64,000 nucleotides of DNA from Limnomonas spitsbergensis (lineage: Eukaryota; Chlorophyta; Chlorophyceae; Chlamydomonadales): the NCBI GenBank assembly GCA_037349105.1, contig JAYJMM010000036.1, positions 62,001 through 126,000 on the forward strand, read 5' to 3'. Under the pieces are notes generated by a model, which ran no database searches, was not told the DNA's origin, and saw nothing but the letters and a program-made list of their open reading frames with translations. The translations under genes were made by a program, and so were the position numbers. Shown here piece by piece: positions 47,022-61,559 of this stretch; position 1 is the stretch's first letter; every line of letters starts with the position of its first letter.

Positions 47022-49912
47022 TAGGAGGACGAGGGAGCATGTGGTGTGCTTTGGCTGTTGAGAAGCAAGATGGGAGGACGAGGGAGCAGGTGGAGTGCTT
47101 TGGCTGTTGAGAAGCAGGACGAGAGGACGAGGGAGCAGGTGGAGTGCTTTGGCTGTTGAGAAGCAGGATGGGAGGACGAGGGAGCAGGTGGAGTGCTTTG
47201 GCTGTTGAGAAGCAGGATGGGAAGACGGTAGAGCATGTGTAGTCATTTGGCTGTTGAGAAGCAGGATGGGAAGACGGTAGAGCATGTGTAGTCATTTGGC
47301 TGTTGAGAAGCAGGATGGGAGGACAGGGGAGCAGGTGGAGTGATTTGGCTGTTGAGAAGCAGGATGGGAGGACGGGTGAGCAGATGGAGTGCTTTGGATG
47401 TTGAGAAGCAGGATGGGAGGACGAGGGAGCAGGTGGAGTGATTTGGCTGTTGAGAAGCAGGATGGGAGGACGGGGGAGCAGATGGAGTGCTTTGGATGTT
47501 GAGCAACAGGATGGGAGGACAGGGGAGCAGGTGGAGTGATTTGGCTGTTGAGAAGCAGGATGGGAGGACGAGGGAGCAGTAGGAGTGCTTTGGCTGTTGA
47601 GAAGCAGGATGGGAGGACAGGGGAGCAGGTGGAGTGCTTTGGCTGTTGAGAAGCAGGATGGGAGGATGGGGGAGCAGATGGAGTGCTTTGGATGTTGAGA
47701 AGCAGGATGGGAGGACGAGGGAGCAGTAGGAGTGCTTTGGCTGTTGAGAAGCAGGATGGGAGGACGAGGGAACAGGTGGAGTGCTTTGGCTGTTGAGAAG
47801 CAGGATGGGAGGATAGGGGAGCATGTGGAGTGATTTGGCTGTTGAGAAGCAGGATGGGAGGACGAGGGAGCAGTAGGAGTGCTTTGGCTGTTGAGAAGCA
47901 GGATGGGAGGACAGGGGAGCAGGTGGAATGCTTTGGCTGTTGAGAAGCAGGATGGGAGGACGGGGGAGCAGGTGTAGTGCATTGGATGTTGAGAAGCAGG
48001 ACGAGAGGACGGGGGAGCAGGTGTAGTGCTTTGGCTGTTGACAAGCAAGATGGGAGGACGGGGGAGCAGGTGTAGTGCTTTGGCTGTTGAGAAGCAGGAT
48101 GGGAGGACGAGGGAGCAGGTGAAGTGCTTTGGCTGTTGAGAAGCAGGATGGGAGGACGAGGGAGCATGTGGAGTGCTTTGGCTGTTGAGAAGCAGGACGA
48201 GAGGACGAGGGAGCAGGTGGAGTGCTTTGGCTGTTGAGAAGCAGGATGGGAGGACGAGGGAGCAGGTGGAGTGCTTTGGCTGTTGAGAAGCAGGATGGGA
48301 AGACGGGGAGCATGTGGAGTGCTTTGGCTGTTGAGAAGCAGGATGGGAGGACGAGGGAGCAGTAGGAGTGCTTTGGCTGTTGAGAAGCAGGATGGGAGGA
48401 CGAGGGAACAGGTGGAGTGCTTTGGCTGTTGAGAAGCAGGATGGGAGGATAGGGGAGCAGGTGGAGTGATTTGGCTGTTGAGAAGCAGGATGGGAGGACA
48501 GGGGAGCAGGTAGATGCTTTGGCTGTTGAGAAGCAGGATGGGAGGACGGGGGAGCAGGTGTAGTGCATTGGCCGTTGAGAAGTAGGACGAGAGGACGGGG
48601 GAGCAGGTGTAGTGCTTTGGCTGTTGACAAGCAAGATGGGAGGACGAGGGAGCAGGTGGAGTGCTTTGGCTGTTGAGAAGCAGGATGGGAGGACGAGGGA
48701 GCAGGTGAAGTGCTTTGGCTGTTGAGAAGCAAGATGGGAGGACGAGGGAGCAGGTGGAGTGCTTTGGCTGTTGAGAAGCAGGATGGGAGGACGAGGGAGC
48801 AGGTGAAGTGCTTTGGCTGTTGAGAAGCAAGATGGGAGGACGAGGGAGCAGGTGGAGTGCTTTGGCTGTTGAGAAGCAGGATGGGAGGACGAGGGAGCAG
48901 GTGAAGTGCTTTGGCTGTTGAGAAGCAAGATGGGAGGACGAGGGAGCAGGTGGAGTGCTTTGGCTGTTGAGAAGCAGGACGAGAGGACGAGGGAGCAGGT
49001 GGAGTGCTTTGGCTGTTGAGAAGCAGGATGGGAGGACGAGGGAGCAGGTGGAGTGCTTTGGCTGTTGAGAAGCAGGATGGGAGGACAGGGGAGCATGTGT
49101 AGTCATTTGGCTGTTGAGAAGCAGGATGGGAAGACGGTAGAGCATGTGTAGTCATTTGGCTGTTGAGAAGCAGGATGGGAGGACAGGGGAGCAGGTGGAG
49201 TGATTTGGCTGTTGAGAAGCAGGATGGGAGGACGGGTGAGCAGATGGAGTGCTTTAGATGTTGAGAAGCAGGATGGGAGGACGAGGGAGCAGGTGGAGTG
49301 ATTTGGCTGTTGAGAAGCAGGATGGGAGGACGGGGGAGCAGATGGAGTGCTTTGGATGTTGAGCAACAGGATGGGAGGACAGGGGAGCAGGTGTAGTGCA
49401 TTGGCTGTTGAGAAGCAGGATGGGAGGACGAGGGAGCAGTAGGAGTGCTTTGGCTGTTGAGAAGCAGGATGGGAGGACAGGGGAGCAGGTGGAGTGCTTT
49501 GGCTGTTGAGAAGCAGGATGGGAGGACGGGGGAGCAGGTGGAGTGATTTGGCTGTTGAGAAGCAGGATGGGAGGACGGGGGAGCAGGTGTAGTGCTTTGG
49601 CTGTTGACAAGCAAGATGGGAGGACGAGGGAGCAGGTGGAGTGATTTGGCTGTTGAGAAGCAGGATGGGAGGACGGGGGAGCAGGTGGAGTGCTTTAGAT
49701 GTTGAGAAGCATGATGGGAGGACGGGGGAGCAGGTGGAGTGCTTTGGCTGTTGAGAAGCAGGATGGGAGGACGAGGGAGCAGGTGAAGTGCTTTGGCTGT
49801 TGAGAAGCAAGATGGGAGGACGAGGGAGCAGGTGGAGTGCTTTGGCTGTTGATAAGCAGGACGAGAGGACGAGGGAGCAGGTGGAGTGCTTTGGCTGTTG
49901 AGAAGCAGGATG
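47022..49912 (+). repeat. Array B super-repeat, offset 4552 bp, copy 2
   Basis: Second copy of 42470-45360. The match ends near 49913, where the sequence switches to the GATGGGAAGACGGGGAGC type instead of the GATGAGAGGACGAGG monomer at 45358. Confidence 0.85.
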
Positions 49913-52900
49913 GGAAGACGGGGAGCATGTGGAGTGCTTTGGCTGTTGAGAAGCAGGATGGGAGGACGAGGGAGCAGTAGGAGTGCTTTGGCTGTTGAGA
50001 AGCAGGATGGGAGGACGAGGGAACAGGTGGAGTGCTTTGGCTGTTGAGAAGCAGGATGGGAGGATAGGGGAGCAGGTGGAGTGATTTGGCTGTTGAGAAG
50101 CAGGATGGGAGGACGAGGGAGCAGTAGGAGTGCTTTGGCTGTTGAGAAGCAGGATGGGAGGACAGGGGAGCAGGTGGAATGCTTTGGCTGTTGAGAAGCA
50201 GGATGGGAGGACGGGGGAGCAGGTGTAGTGCATTGGCTGTTGAGAAGCAGGACGAGAGGACGGGGGAGCAGGTGTAGTGCTTTGGCTGTTGACAAGCAAG
50301 ATGGGAGGACGGGGGAGCAGGTGTAGTGCTTTGGCTGTTGAGAAGCAGGATGGGAGGACGAGGGAGCAGGTGAAGTGCTTTGGCTGTTGAGAAGCAGGAT
50401 GGGAGGACGAGGGAGCATGTGGAGTGCTTTGGCTGTTGAGAAGCAGGACGAGAGGACGAGGGAGCAGGTGGAGTGCTTTGGCTGTTGAGAAGCAGGATGG
50501 GAGGACGAGGGAGCAGGTGGAGTGCTTTGGCTGTTGAGAAGCAGGATGGGAAGACGGGGAGCAAGTGGAGTGCTTTGGCTGTTGAGAAGCAGGATGGGAG
50601 GACGAGGGAGCAGTAGGAGTGCTTTGGCTGTTGAGAAGCAGGATGGGAGGACGAGGGAACAGGTGGAGTGCTTTGGCTGTTGAGAAGCAGGATGGGAGGA
50701 TAGGGGAGCAGGTGGAGTGATTTGGCTATTGAGAAGCAGGATGGGAGGACGAGGGAGCAGTAGGAGTGCTTTGGCTGTTGAGAAGCAGGATGGGAGGACA
50801 GGGGAGCAGGTAGATGCTTTGGCTGTTGAGAAGCAGGATGGGAGGACGGGGGAGCAGGTGTAGTGCATTGGCCGTTGAGAAGTAGGACGAGAGGACGGGG
50901 GAGCAGGTGTAGTGCTTTGGCTGTTGACAAGCAAGATGGGAGGACGGGGGAGCAGGTGGAGTGCTTTGGCTGTTGAGAAGCAGGATGGGAGGACGAGGGA
51001 GCAGGTGAAGTGCTTTGGCTGTTGAGAAGCAAGATGGGAGGACGAGGGAGCAGGTGGAGTGCTTTGGCTGTTGAGAAGCAGGACGAGAGGACGAGGGAGC
51101 AGGTGGAGTGCTTTGGCTGTTGAGAAGCAGGATGGGAGGACGAGGGAGCAGGTGGAGTGCTTTGGCTGTTGAGAAGCAGGATGGGAGGACAGGGGAGCAT
51201 GTGTAGTCATTTGGCTGTTGAGAAGCAGGATGGGAAGACGGTAGAGCATGTGTAGTCATTTGGCTGTTGAGAAGCAGGATGGGAGGACAGGGGAGCAGGT
51301 GGAGTGATTTGGCTGTTGAGAAGCAGGATGAGAGGACGGGTGAGCAGATGGAGTGCTTTAGATGTTGAGAAGCAGGATGGGAGGACGAGGGAGCAGGTGG
51401 AGTGATTTGGCTGTTGAGAAGCAGGATGGGAGGACGGGGGAGCAGATGGAGTGCTTTGGATGTTGAGCAACAGGATGGGAGGACAGGGGAGCAGGTGTAG
51501 TGCATTGGCTGTTGAGAAGCAGGATGGGAGGACGAGGGAGCAGTAGGAGTGCTTTGGCTGTTGAGAAGCAGGATGGGAGGACAGGGGAGCATGTGGAGTG
51601 CTTTGGCTGTTGAGAAGCAGGATGGGAGGACGGGGGAGCAGGTGGAGTGATTTGGCTGTTGAGAAGCAGGATGGGAGGACGGGGGAGCAGGTGTAGTGCT
51701 TTGGCTGTTGACAAGCAAGATGGGAGGACGAGGGAGCAGGTGGAGTGATTTGGCTGTTGAGAAGCAGGATGGGAGGACAAGGGAGCAGGTGGAGTGCTTT
51801 AGATGTTGAGAAGCAGGATGGGAGGACGGGGGAGCAGGTGGAGTGCTTTGGCTGTTGAGAAGCAGGATGGGAGGACGAGGGAGCAGGTGAAGTGCTTTGG
51901 CTGTTGAGAAGCAAGATGGGAGGACGAGGGAGCAGGTGGAGTGCTTTGGCTGTTGAGAAGCAGGACGAGAGGACGAGGGAGCAGGTGGAGTGCTTTGGCT
52001 GTTGAGAAGCAGGATGAGAGGACGAGGGAGCAGGTGGAGTGCTTTGGCTGTTGAGAAGCAGGATGGGAGGACAGGGGAGCATGTGTAGTCATTTGGCTGT
52101 TGAGAAGCAGGATGGGAAGACGGTAGAGCATGTGTAGTCATTTGGCTGTTGAGAAGCAGGATGGGAGGACAGGGGAGCAGGTGGAGTGCTTTGGCTGTTG
52201 AGAAGCAGGATGGGAAGACGGGGAGCATGTGGAGTGCTTTGGCTGTTGAGAAGCAGGATGGGAGGACGAGGGAGCAGTAGGAGTGCTTTGGCTGTTGAGA
52301 AGCAGGATGGGAGGACGAGGGAACAGGTGGAGTGCTTTGGCTGTTGAGAAGCAGGATGGGAGGATAGGGGAGCAGGTGGAGTGATTTGGCTGTTGAGAAG
52401 CAGGATGGGAGGACGAGGGAGCAGTAGGAGTGCTTTGGCTGTTGACAAGCAAGATGGGAGGACGAGGGAGCAGGTGGAGTGATTTGGCTGTTGAGAAGCA
52501 GGATGGGAGGACGAGGGAGCATGTGTAGTGCATTGGCTGTTGAGAAGCAGGATAGGAGGACGGGGGAGCAGGTGTAGTGCTTTGGCTGTTGACAAGCAAG
52601 ATGGGAGGACGGGGGAGCAGGTGGAGTGCTTTGGCTGTTGAGAAGCAGGATGGGAGGACGAGGGAGCAGGTGGAGTGCTTTGGCTGTTGAGAAGCAGGAT
52701 GGGAGGACGGGGGAGCAGGTGTAGTGCTTTGGCTGTTGACAAGCAAGATGGGAGGACGAGGGAGCAGGTGGAGTGATTTGGCTGTTGAGAAGCAGGATGG
52801 GAGGACAAGGGAGCAGGTGGAGTGCTTTAGATGTTGAGAAGCAGGATGGGAGGACGGGGGAGCAGGTGGAGTGCTTTGGCTGTTGAGAAGCAGGATGGGA

Positions 52901-55900
52901 GGACGAGGGAGCAGGTGAAGTGCTTTGGCTGTTGAGAAGCAAGATGGGAGGACGAGGGAGCAGGTGGAGTGCTTTGGCTGTTGAGAAGCAGGACGAGAGG
53001 ACGAGGGAGCAGGTGGAGTGCTTTGGCTGTTGAGAAGCAGGATGAGAGGACGAGGGAGCAGGTGGAGTGCTTTGGCTGTTGAGAAGCAGGATGGGAGGAC
53101 AGGGGAGCATGTGTAGTCATTTGGCTGTTGAGAAGCAGGATGGGAAGACGGTAGAGCATGTGTAGTCATTTGGCTGTTGAGAAGCAGGATGGGAGGACAG
53201 GGGAGCAGGTGGAGTGCTTTGGCTGTTGAGAAGCAGGATGGGAGGACGGGGAGCATGTGGAGTGCTTTGGCTGTTGAGAAGCAGGATGGGAGGACGAGGG
53301 AGCAGTAGGAGTGCTTTGGCTGTTGAGAAGCAGGATGGGAGGACGAGGGAACAGGTGGAGTGCTTTGGCTGTTGAGAAGCAGGATGGGAGGATAGGGGAG
53401 CAGGTGGAGTGATTTGGCTGTTGAGAAGCAGGATGGGAGGACGAGGGAGCAGTAGGAGTGCTTTGGCTGTTGAGAAGCAGGATGGGAGGACAGGGGAGCA
53501 GGTGGAATGCTTTGGCTGTTGAGAAGCAGGATGGGAGGACGGGGGAGCATGTGTAGTGCATTGGCTGTTGAGAAGCAGGATAGGAGGACGGGGGAGCAGG
53601 TGTAGTGCTTTGGCTGTTGACAAGCAAGATGGGAGGACGGGGGAGCAGGTGGAGTGCTTTGGCTGTTGAGAAGCAGGATGGGAGGACGAGGGAGCAGGTG
53701 AAGTGCTTTGGCTGTTGAGAAGCAAGATGGGAGGACGAGGGAGCAGGTGGAGTGCTTTGGCTGTTGAGAAGCAGGACGAGAGGACGAGGGAGCAGGTGGA
53801 GTGCTTTGGCTGTTGAGAAGCAGGATGGGAGGACGAGGGAGCAGGTGGAGTGCTTTGGCTGTTGAGAAGCAGGATGGGAGGACAGGGGAGCATGTGTAGT
53901 CATTTGGCTGTTGAGAAGCAGGATGGGAAGACGGTAGAGCATGTGTAGTCATTTGGCTGTTGAGAAGCAGGATGGGAGGACAGGGGAGCAGGTGGAGTGA
54001 TTTGGCTGTTGAGAAGCAGGATGGGAGGACGGGTGAGCAGATGGAGTGCTTTAGATGTTGAGAAGCAGGATGGGAGGACGAGGGAGCAGGTGGAGTGATT
54101 TGGCTGTTGAGAAGCAGGATGGGAGGACGGGGGAGCAGATGGAGTGCTTTGGATGTTGAGCAACAGGATGGGAGGACAAGGGAGCAGGTGGAGTGATTTG
54201 GCTGTTGAGAAGCAGGATGGGAGGACGAGGGAGCGGTAGGAGTGCTTTGGCTGTTGAGAAGCAGGATGGGAGGACAGGGGAGCAGGTGCAGTGCTTTGGC
54301 TGTTGAGAAGCAGGATGGGAGGATGGGGGAGCAGATGGAGTGCTTTGGATGTTGAGAAGCAGGATGGGAGGACGAGGGAGCAGTAGGAGTGCTTTGGCTG
54401 TTGAGAAGCAGGATGGGAGGACGAGGGAACAGGTGGAGTGCTTTGGCTGTTGAGAAGCAGGATGGGAGGATAGGGGAGCATGTGGAGTGATTTGGCTGTT
54501 GAGAAGCAGGATGGGAGGACGAGGGAGCAGTAGGAGTGCTTTGGCTGTTGAGAAGCAGGATGGGAGGACAGGGGAGCAGGTGGAATGCTTTGGCTGTTGA
54601 GAAGCAGGATGGGAGGACGGGGGAGCAGGTGTAGTGCATTGGCTGTTGAGAAGCAGGACGAGAGGACGGGGGAGCAGGTGTAGTGCTTTGGCTGTTGACA
54701 AGCAAGATGGGAGGACGGGGGAGCAGGTGTAGTGCTTTGGCTGTTGAGAAGCAGGATGGGAGGACGAGGGAGCAGGTGAAGTGCTTTGGCTGTTGAGAAG
54801 CAGGATGGGAGGACGAGGGAGCATGTGGAGTGCTTTGGCTGTTGAGAAGCAAGACGAGAGGACGAGGGAGCAGGTGGAGTGCTTTGGCTGTTGAGAAGCA
54901 GGATGGGAGGACGAGGGAGCAGGTGGAGTGCTTTGGCTGTTGAGAAGCAGGATGGGAGGACGGGGAGCATGTGGAGTGCTTTGGCTGTTGAGAAGCAGGA
55001 TGGGAGGACGAGGGAGCAGTAGGAGTGCTTTGGCTGTTGAGAAGCAGGATGGGAGGACGAGGGAACAGGTGGAGTGCTTTGGCTGTTGAGAAGCAGGATG
55101 GGAGGATAGGGGAGCAGGTGGAGTGATTTGGCTGTTGAGAAGCAGGATGGGAGGACGAGGGAGCAGTAGGAGTGCTTTGGCTGTTGAGAAGCAGGATGGG
55201 AGGACAGGGGAGCAGGTAGATGCTTTGGCTGTTGAGAAGCAGGATGGGAGGACGGGGGAGCAGGTGTAGTGCATTGGCCGTTGAGAAGTAGGACGAGAGG
55301 ACGGGGGAGCAGGTGTAGTGCTTTGGCTGTTGACAAGCAAGATGGGAGGACGAGGGAGCAGGTGGAGTGCTTTGGCTGTTGAGAAGCAGGATGGGAGGAC
55401 GAGGGAGCAGGTGAAGTGCTTTGGCTGTTGAGAAGCAAGATGGGAGGACGAGGGAGCAGGTGGAGTGCTTTGGCTGTTGAGAAGCAGGACGAGAGGACGA
55501 GGGAGCAGGTGGAGTGCTTTGGCTGTTGAGAAGCAGGATGGGAGGACGAGGGAGCAGGTGGAGTGCTTTGGCTGTTGAGAAGCAGGATGGGAGGACAGGG
55601 GAGCATGTGTAGTCATTTGGCTGTTGAGAAGCAGGATGGGAAGACGGTAGAGCATGTGTAGTCATTTGGCTGTTGACAAGCAGGATGGGAGGACAGGGGA
55701 GCAGGTGGAGTGATTTGGCTGTTGAGAAGCAGGATGGGAGGACGGGTGAGCAGATGGAGTGCTTTAGATGTTGAGAAGCAGGATGGGAGGACGAGGGAGC
55801 AGGTGGAGTGATTTGGCTGTTGAGAAGCAGGATGGGAGGACGGGGGAGCAGATGGAGTGCTTTGGATGTTGAGCAACAGGATGGGAGGACAGGGGAGCAG

Positions 55901-56424
55901 GTGTAGTGCATTGGCTGTTGAGAAGCAGGATGGGAGGACGAGGGAGCAGTTGGAGTGCTTTGGCTGTTGAGAAGCAGGATGGGAGGACAGGGGAGCAGGT
56001 GGAGTGCTTTGGCTGTTGAGAAGCAGGATGGGAGGACGGGGGAGCAGGTGGAGTGATTTGGCTGTTGAGAAGCAGGATGGGAGGACGGGGGAGCAGGTGG
56101 AATGCTTTGGCTGTTGACAAGCAAGATGGGAGGACGAGGGAGCAGGTGGAGTGATTTGGCTGTTGAGAAGCAGGATGGGAGGACGAGGGAGCAGGTGGAG
56201 TGCTTTAGATGTTGAGAAGCATGATGGGAGGACGGGGGAGCAGGTGGAGTGCTTTGGCTGTTGAGAAGCAGGATGGGAGGACGAGGGAGCAGGTGAAGTG
56301 CTTTGGCTGTTGAGAAGCAAGATGGGAGGACGAGGTAGCAGGTGGAGTGCTTTGGCTGTTGAGAAGCAGGACGAGAGGACGAGGGAGCAGGTGGAGTGCT
56401 TTGGCTGTTGAGAAGCAGGATGAG

Positions 56425-58445
56425 AGGACGAGGGAGCAGGTGGAGTGCTTTGGCTGTTGAGAAGCAGGATGGGAGGACAGGGGAGCATGTGTAGTCATTT
56501 GGCTGTTGAGAAGCAGGATGGGAAGACGGTAGAGCATGTGTAGTCATTTGGCTGTTGAGAAGCAGGATGGGAGGACAGGGGAGCAGGTGGAGTGCTTTGG
56601 CTGTTGAGAAGCAGGATGGGAAGACGGGGAGCATGTGGAGTGCTTTGGCTGTTGAGAAGCAGGATGGGAGGACGAGGGAGCAGTAGGAGTGCTTTGGCTG
56701 TTGAGAAGCAGGATGGGAGGACGAGGGAACAGGTGGAGTGCTTTGGCTGTTGAGAAGCAGGATGGGAGGATAGGGGAGCAGGTGGAGTGATTTGGCTGTT
56801 GAGAAGCAGGATGGGAGGACGAGGGAGCAGTAGGAGTGCTTTGGCTGTTGAGAAGCAGGATGGGAGGACAGGGGAGCAGGTGGAATGCTTTGGCTGTTGA
56901 GAAGCAGGATGGGAGGACGGGGGAGCAGGTGTAGTGCATTGGCTGTTGAGAAGCAGGACGAGAGGACGGGGGAGCAGGTGTAGTGCTTTGGCTGTTGACA
57001 AGCAAGATGGGAGGACGGGGGAGCAGGTGTAGTGCTTTGGCTGTTGAGAAGCAGGATGGGAGGACGAGGGAGCAGGTGAAGTGCTTTGGCTGTTGAGAAG
57101 CAGGATGGGAGGACGAGGGAGCATGTGGAGTGCTTTGGCTGTTGAGAAGCAGGACGAGAGGACGAGGGAGCAGGTGGAGTGCTTTGGCTGTTGAGAAGCA
57201 GGATGGGAGGACGAGGGAGCAGGTGGAGTGCTTTGGCTGTTGAGAAGCAGGATGGGAAGACGGGGAGCATGTGGAGTGCTTTGGCTGTTGAGAAGCAGGA
57301 TGGGAGGACGAGGGAGCAGTAGGAGTGCTTTGGCTGTTGAGAAGCAGGATGGGAGGACGAGGGAACAGGTGGAGTGCTTTGGCTGTTGAGAAGCAGGATG
57401 GGAGGATAGGGGAGCAGGTGGAGTGATTTGGCTATTGAGAAGCAGGATGGGAGGACGAGGGAGCAGTAGGAGTGCTTTGGCTGTTGAGAAGCAGGATGGG
57501 AGGACAGGGGAGCAGGTAGATGCTTTGGCTGTTGAGAAGCAGGATGGGAGGACGGGGGAGCAGGTGTAGTGCATTGGCCGTTGAGAAGTAGGACGAGAGG
57601 ACGGGGGAGCAGGTGTAGTGCTTTGGCTGTTGACAAGCAAGATGGGAGGACGGGGGAGCAGGTGGAGTGCTTTGGCTGTTGAGAAGCAGGATGGGAGGAC
57701 GAGGGAGCAGGTGAAGTGCTTTGGCTGTTGAGAAGCAAGAAGGGAGGACGAGGGAGCAGGTGGAGTGATTTGGCTGTTGAGAAGCAGGACGAGAGGACGA
57801 GGGAGCAGGTGGAGTGCTTTGGCTGTTGAGAAGCAGGATGGGAGGACGAGGGAGCAGGTGGAGTGCTTTGGCTGTTGAGAAGCAGGATGGGAGGACAGGG
57901 GAGCATGTGTAGTCATTTGGCTGTTGAGAAGCAGGATGGGAAGACGGTAGAGCATGTGTAGTCATTTGGCTGTTGAGAAGCAGGATGGGAGGACAGGGGA
58001 GCAGGTGGAGTGATTTGGCTGTTGAGAAGCAGGATGAGAGGACGGGTGAGCAGATGGAGTGCTTTAGATGTTGAGAAGCCGGATGGGAGGACGAGGGAGC
58101 AGGTGGAGTGATTTGGCTGTTGAGAAGCAGGATGGGAGGACGGGGGAGCAGATGGAGTGCTTTGGATGTTGAGCAACATGATGGGAGGACAGGGGAGCAG
58201 GTGTAGTGCATTGGCTGTTGAGAAGCAGGATGGGAGGACGAGGGAGCAGTAGGAGTGCTTTGGCTGTTGAGAAGCAGGATGGGAGGACAGGGGAGCAGGT
58301 GGAGTGCTTTGGCTGTTGAGAAGCAGGATGGGAGGACGGGGGAGCAGGTGGAGTGATTTGGCTGTTGAGAAGCAGGATGGGAGGACGGGGGAGCAGGTGG
58401 AGTGCTTTGGCTGTTGACAAGCAAGATGGGAGGACGAGGGAGCAG
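56425..58445 (+). repeat. Array B super-repeat, offset 3132 bp, copy 1
   Basis: Matches 59557-61577 over about 2 kb. The shared content includes a doublet-to-doublet block of 1418 bp (56537 to 57955; 59669 to 61087), the one-base-short GGTAGATGC monomer (near 57516 and 60648), and the rare GCAAGAAGGG variant near 57735 and 60867. Confidence 0.85.
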
Positions 58446-58965
58446 GTGGAGTGATTTGGCTGTTGAGAAGCAGGATGGGAGGACAAGGGAGCAGGTGGAG
58501 TGCTTTAGATGTTGAGAAGCAGGATGGGAGGACGGGGGAGCAGGTGGAGTGCTTTGGCTGTTGAGAAGCAGGATGGGAGGACGAGGGAGCAGGTGAAGTG
58601 CTTTGGCTGTTGAGAAGCAAGATGGGAGGACGAGGGAGCAGGTGGAGTGCTTTGGCTGTTGAGAAGCAGGACGAGAGGACGAGGGAGCAGGTGGAGTGCT
58701 TTGGCTGTTGAGAAGCAGGATGAGAGGACGAGGGAGCAGGTGGAGTGCTTTGGCTGTTGAGAAGCAGGATGGGAGGACAGGGGAGCATGTGTAGTCATTT
58801 GGCTGTTGAGAAGCAGGATGGGAAGACGGTAGAGCATGTGTAGTCATTTGGCTGTTGAGAAGCAGGATGGGAGGACAGGGGAGCAGGTGGAGTGCTTTGG
58901 CTGTTGAGAAGCAGGATGGGAAGACGGGGAGCATGTGGAGTGCTTTGGCTGTTGAGAAGCAGGAT

Positions 58966-61406
58966 GGGAGGACGAGGGAGCAGTAGGAGTGCTTTGGCTG
59001 TTGAGAAGCAGGATGGGAGGACGAGGGAACAGGTGGAGTGCTTTGGCTGTTGAGAAGCAGGATGGGAGGACAGGGGAGCAGGTGGAGTGATTTGGCTGTT
59101 GAGAAGCAGGATGGGAGGACGAGGGAGCAGTAGGAGTGCTTTGGCTGTTGAGAAGCAGGATGGGAGGACAGGGGAGCAGGTGGAATGCTTTGGCTGTTGA
59201 GAAGCAGGATGGGAGGACGGGGGAGCATGTGTAGTGCATTGGCTGTTGAGAAGCAGGATAGGAGGACGGGGGAGCAGGTGTAGTGCTTTGGCTGTTGACA
59301 AGCAAGATGGGAGGACGGGGGAGCAGGTGGAGTGCTTTGGCTGTTGAGAAGCAGGATGGGAGGACGAGGGAGCAGGTGAAGTGCTTTGGCTGTTGAGAAG
59401 CAAGATGGGAGGACGAGGGAGCAGGTGGAGTGCTTTGGCTGTTGAGAAGCAGGATGGGAGGACAGGGGAGCAGGTGGAGTGCTTTGGCTGTTGAGAAGCA
59501 GGATGGGAGGACGGGGGAGCAGGTGGAGTGATTTGGCTGTTGAGAAGCAGGATGGGAGGACGAGGGAGCAGGTGGAGTGCTTTGGCTGTTGAGAAGCAGG
59601 ATGGGAGGACAGGGGAGCATGTGTAGTCATTTGGCTGTTGAGAAGCAGGATGGGAAGACGGTAGAGCATGTGTAGTCATTTGGCTGTTGAGAAGCAGGAT
59701 GGGAGGACAGGGGAGCAGGTGGAGTGCTTTGGCTGTTGAGAAGCAGGATGGGAAGACGGGGAGCATGTGGAGTGCTTTGGCTGTTGAGAAGCAGGATGGG
59801 AGGACGAGGGAGCAGTAGGAGTGCTTTGGCTGTTGAGAAGCAGGATGGGAGGACGAGGGAACAGGTGGAGTGCTTTGGCTGTTGAGAAGCAGGATGGGAG
59901 GATAGGGGAGCAGGTGGAGTGATTTGGCTGTTGAGAAGCAGGATGGGAGGACGAGGGAGCAGTAGGAGTGCTTTGGCTGTTGAGAAGCAGGATGGGAGGA
60001 CAGGGGAGCAGGTGGAATGCTTTGGCTGTTGAGAAGCAGGATGGGAGGACGGGGGAGCAGGTGTAGTGCATTGGCTGTTGAGAAGCAGGACGAGAGGACG
60101 GGGGAGCAGGTGTAGTGCTTTGGCTGTTGACAAGCAAGATGGGAGGACGGGGGAGCAGGTGTAGTGCTTTGGCTGTTGAGAAGCAGGATGGGAGGACGAG
60201 GGAGCAGGTGAAGTGCTTTGGCTGTTGAGAAGCAGGATGGGAGGACGAGGGAGCATGTGGAGTGCTTTGGCTGTTGAGAAGCAGGACGAGAGGACGAGGG
60301 AGCAGGTGGAGTGCTTTGGCTGTTGAGAAGCAGGATGGGAGGACGAGGGAGCAGGTGGAGTGCTTTGGCTGTTGAGAAGCAGGATGGGAAGACGGGGAGC
60401 ATGTGGAGTGCTTTGGCTGTTGAGAAGCAGGATGGGAGGACGAGGGAGCAGTAGGAGTGCTTTGGCTGTTGAGAAGCAGGATGGGAGGACGAGGGAACAG
60501 GTGGAGTGCTTTGGCTGTTGAGAAGCAGGATGGGAGGATAGGGGAGCAGGTGGAGTGATTTGGCTATTGAGAAGCAGGATGGGAGGACGAGGGAGCAGTA
60601 GGAGTGCTTTGGCTGTTGAGAAGCAGGATGGGAGGACAGGGGAGCAGGTAGATGCTTTGGCTGTTGAGAAGCAGGATGGGAGGACGGGGGAGCAGGTGTA
60701 GTGCATTGGCCGTTGAGAAGTAGGACGAGAGGACGGGGGAGCAGGTGTAGTGCTTTGGCTGTTGACAAGCAAGATGGGAGGACGGGGGAGCAGGTGGAGT
60801 GCTTTGGCTGTTGAGAAGCAGGATGGGAGGACGAGGGAGCAGGTGAAGTGCTTTGGCTGTTGAGAAGCAAGAAGGGAGGACGAGGGAGCAGGTGGAGTGA
60901 TTTGGCTGTTGAGAAGCAGGACGAGAGGACGAGGGAGCAGGTGGAGTGCTTTGGCTGTTGAGAAGCAGGATGGGAGGACGAGGGAGCAGGTGGAGTGCTT
61001 TGGCTGTTGAGAAGCAGGATGGGAGGACAGGGGAGCATGTGTAGTCATTTGGCTGTTGAGAAGCAGGATGGGAAGACGGTAGAGCATGTGTAGTCATTTG
61101 GCTGTTGAGAAGCAGGATGGGAGGACAGGGGAGCAGGTGGAGTGATTTGGCTGTTGAGAAGCAGGATGAGAGGACGGGTGAGCAGATGGAGTGCTTTAGA
61201 TGTTGAGAAGCAGGATGGGAGGACGAGGGAGCAGGTGGAGTGATTTGGCTGTTGAGAAGCAGGATGGGAGGACGGGGGAGCAGATGGAGTGCTTTGGATG
61301 TTGAGCAACAGGATGGGAGGACAGGGGAGCAGGTGTAGTGCATTGGCTGTTGAGAAGCAGGATGGGAGGACGAGGGAGCAGTAGGAGTGCTTTGGCTGTT
61401 GAGAAG
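58966..61406 (+). repeat. Array B super-repeat, offset 2594 bp, copy 1
   Basis: Matches 61560-64000 over 2.44 kb, and the match is still running at the window end. It overlaps the 3132-bp family. The 1418-bp block with the GCAAGAAGGG variant therefore occurs three times: ending at 57955, 61087 and 63681. This is the youngest-looking duplication series in the window. Confidence 0.85.
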
Positions 61407-61559
61407 CAGGATGGGAGGACAGGGGAGCAGGTGGAGTGCTTTGGCTGTTGAGAAGCAGGATGGGAGGACGGGGGAGCAGGTGGAGTGATTTGGCTGTTGA
61501 GAAGCAGGATGGGAGGACGGGGGAGCAGGTGGAGTGCTTTGGCTGTTGACAAGCAAGAT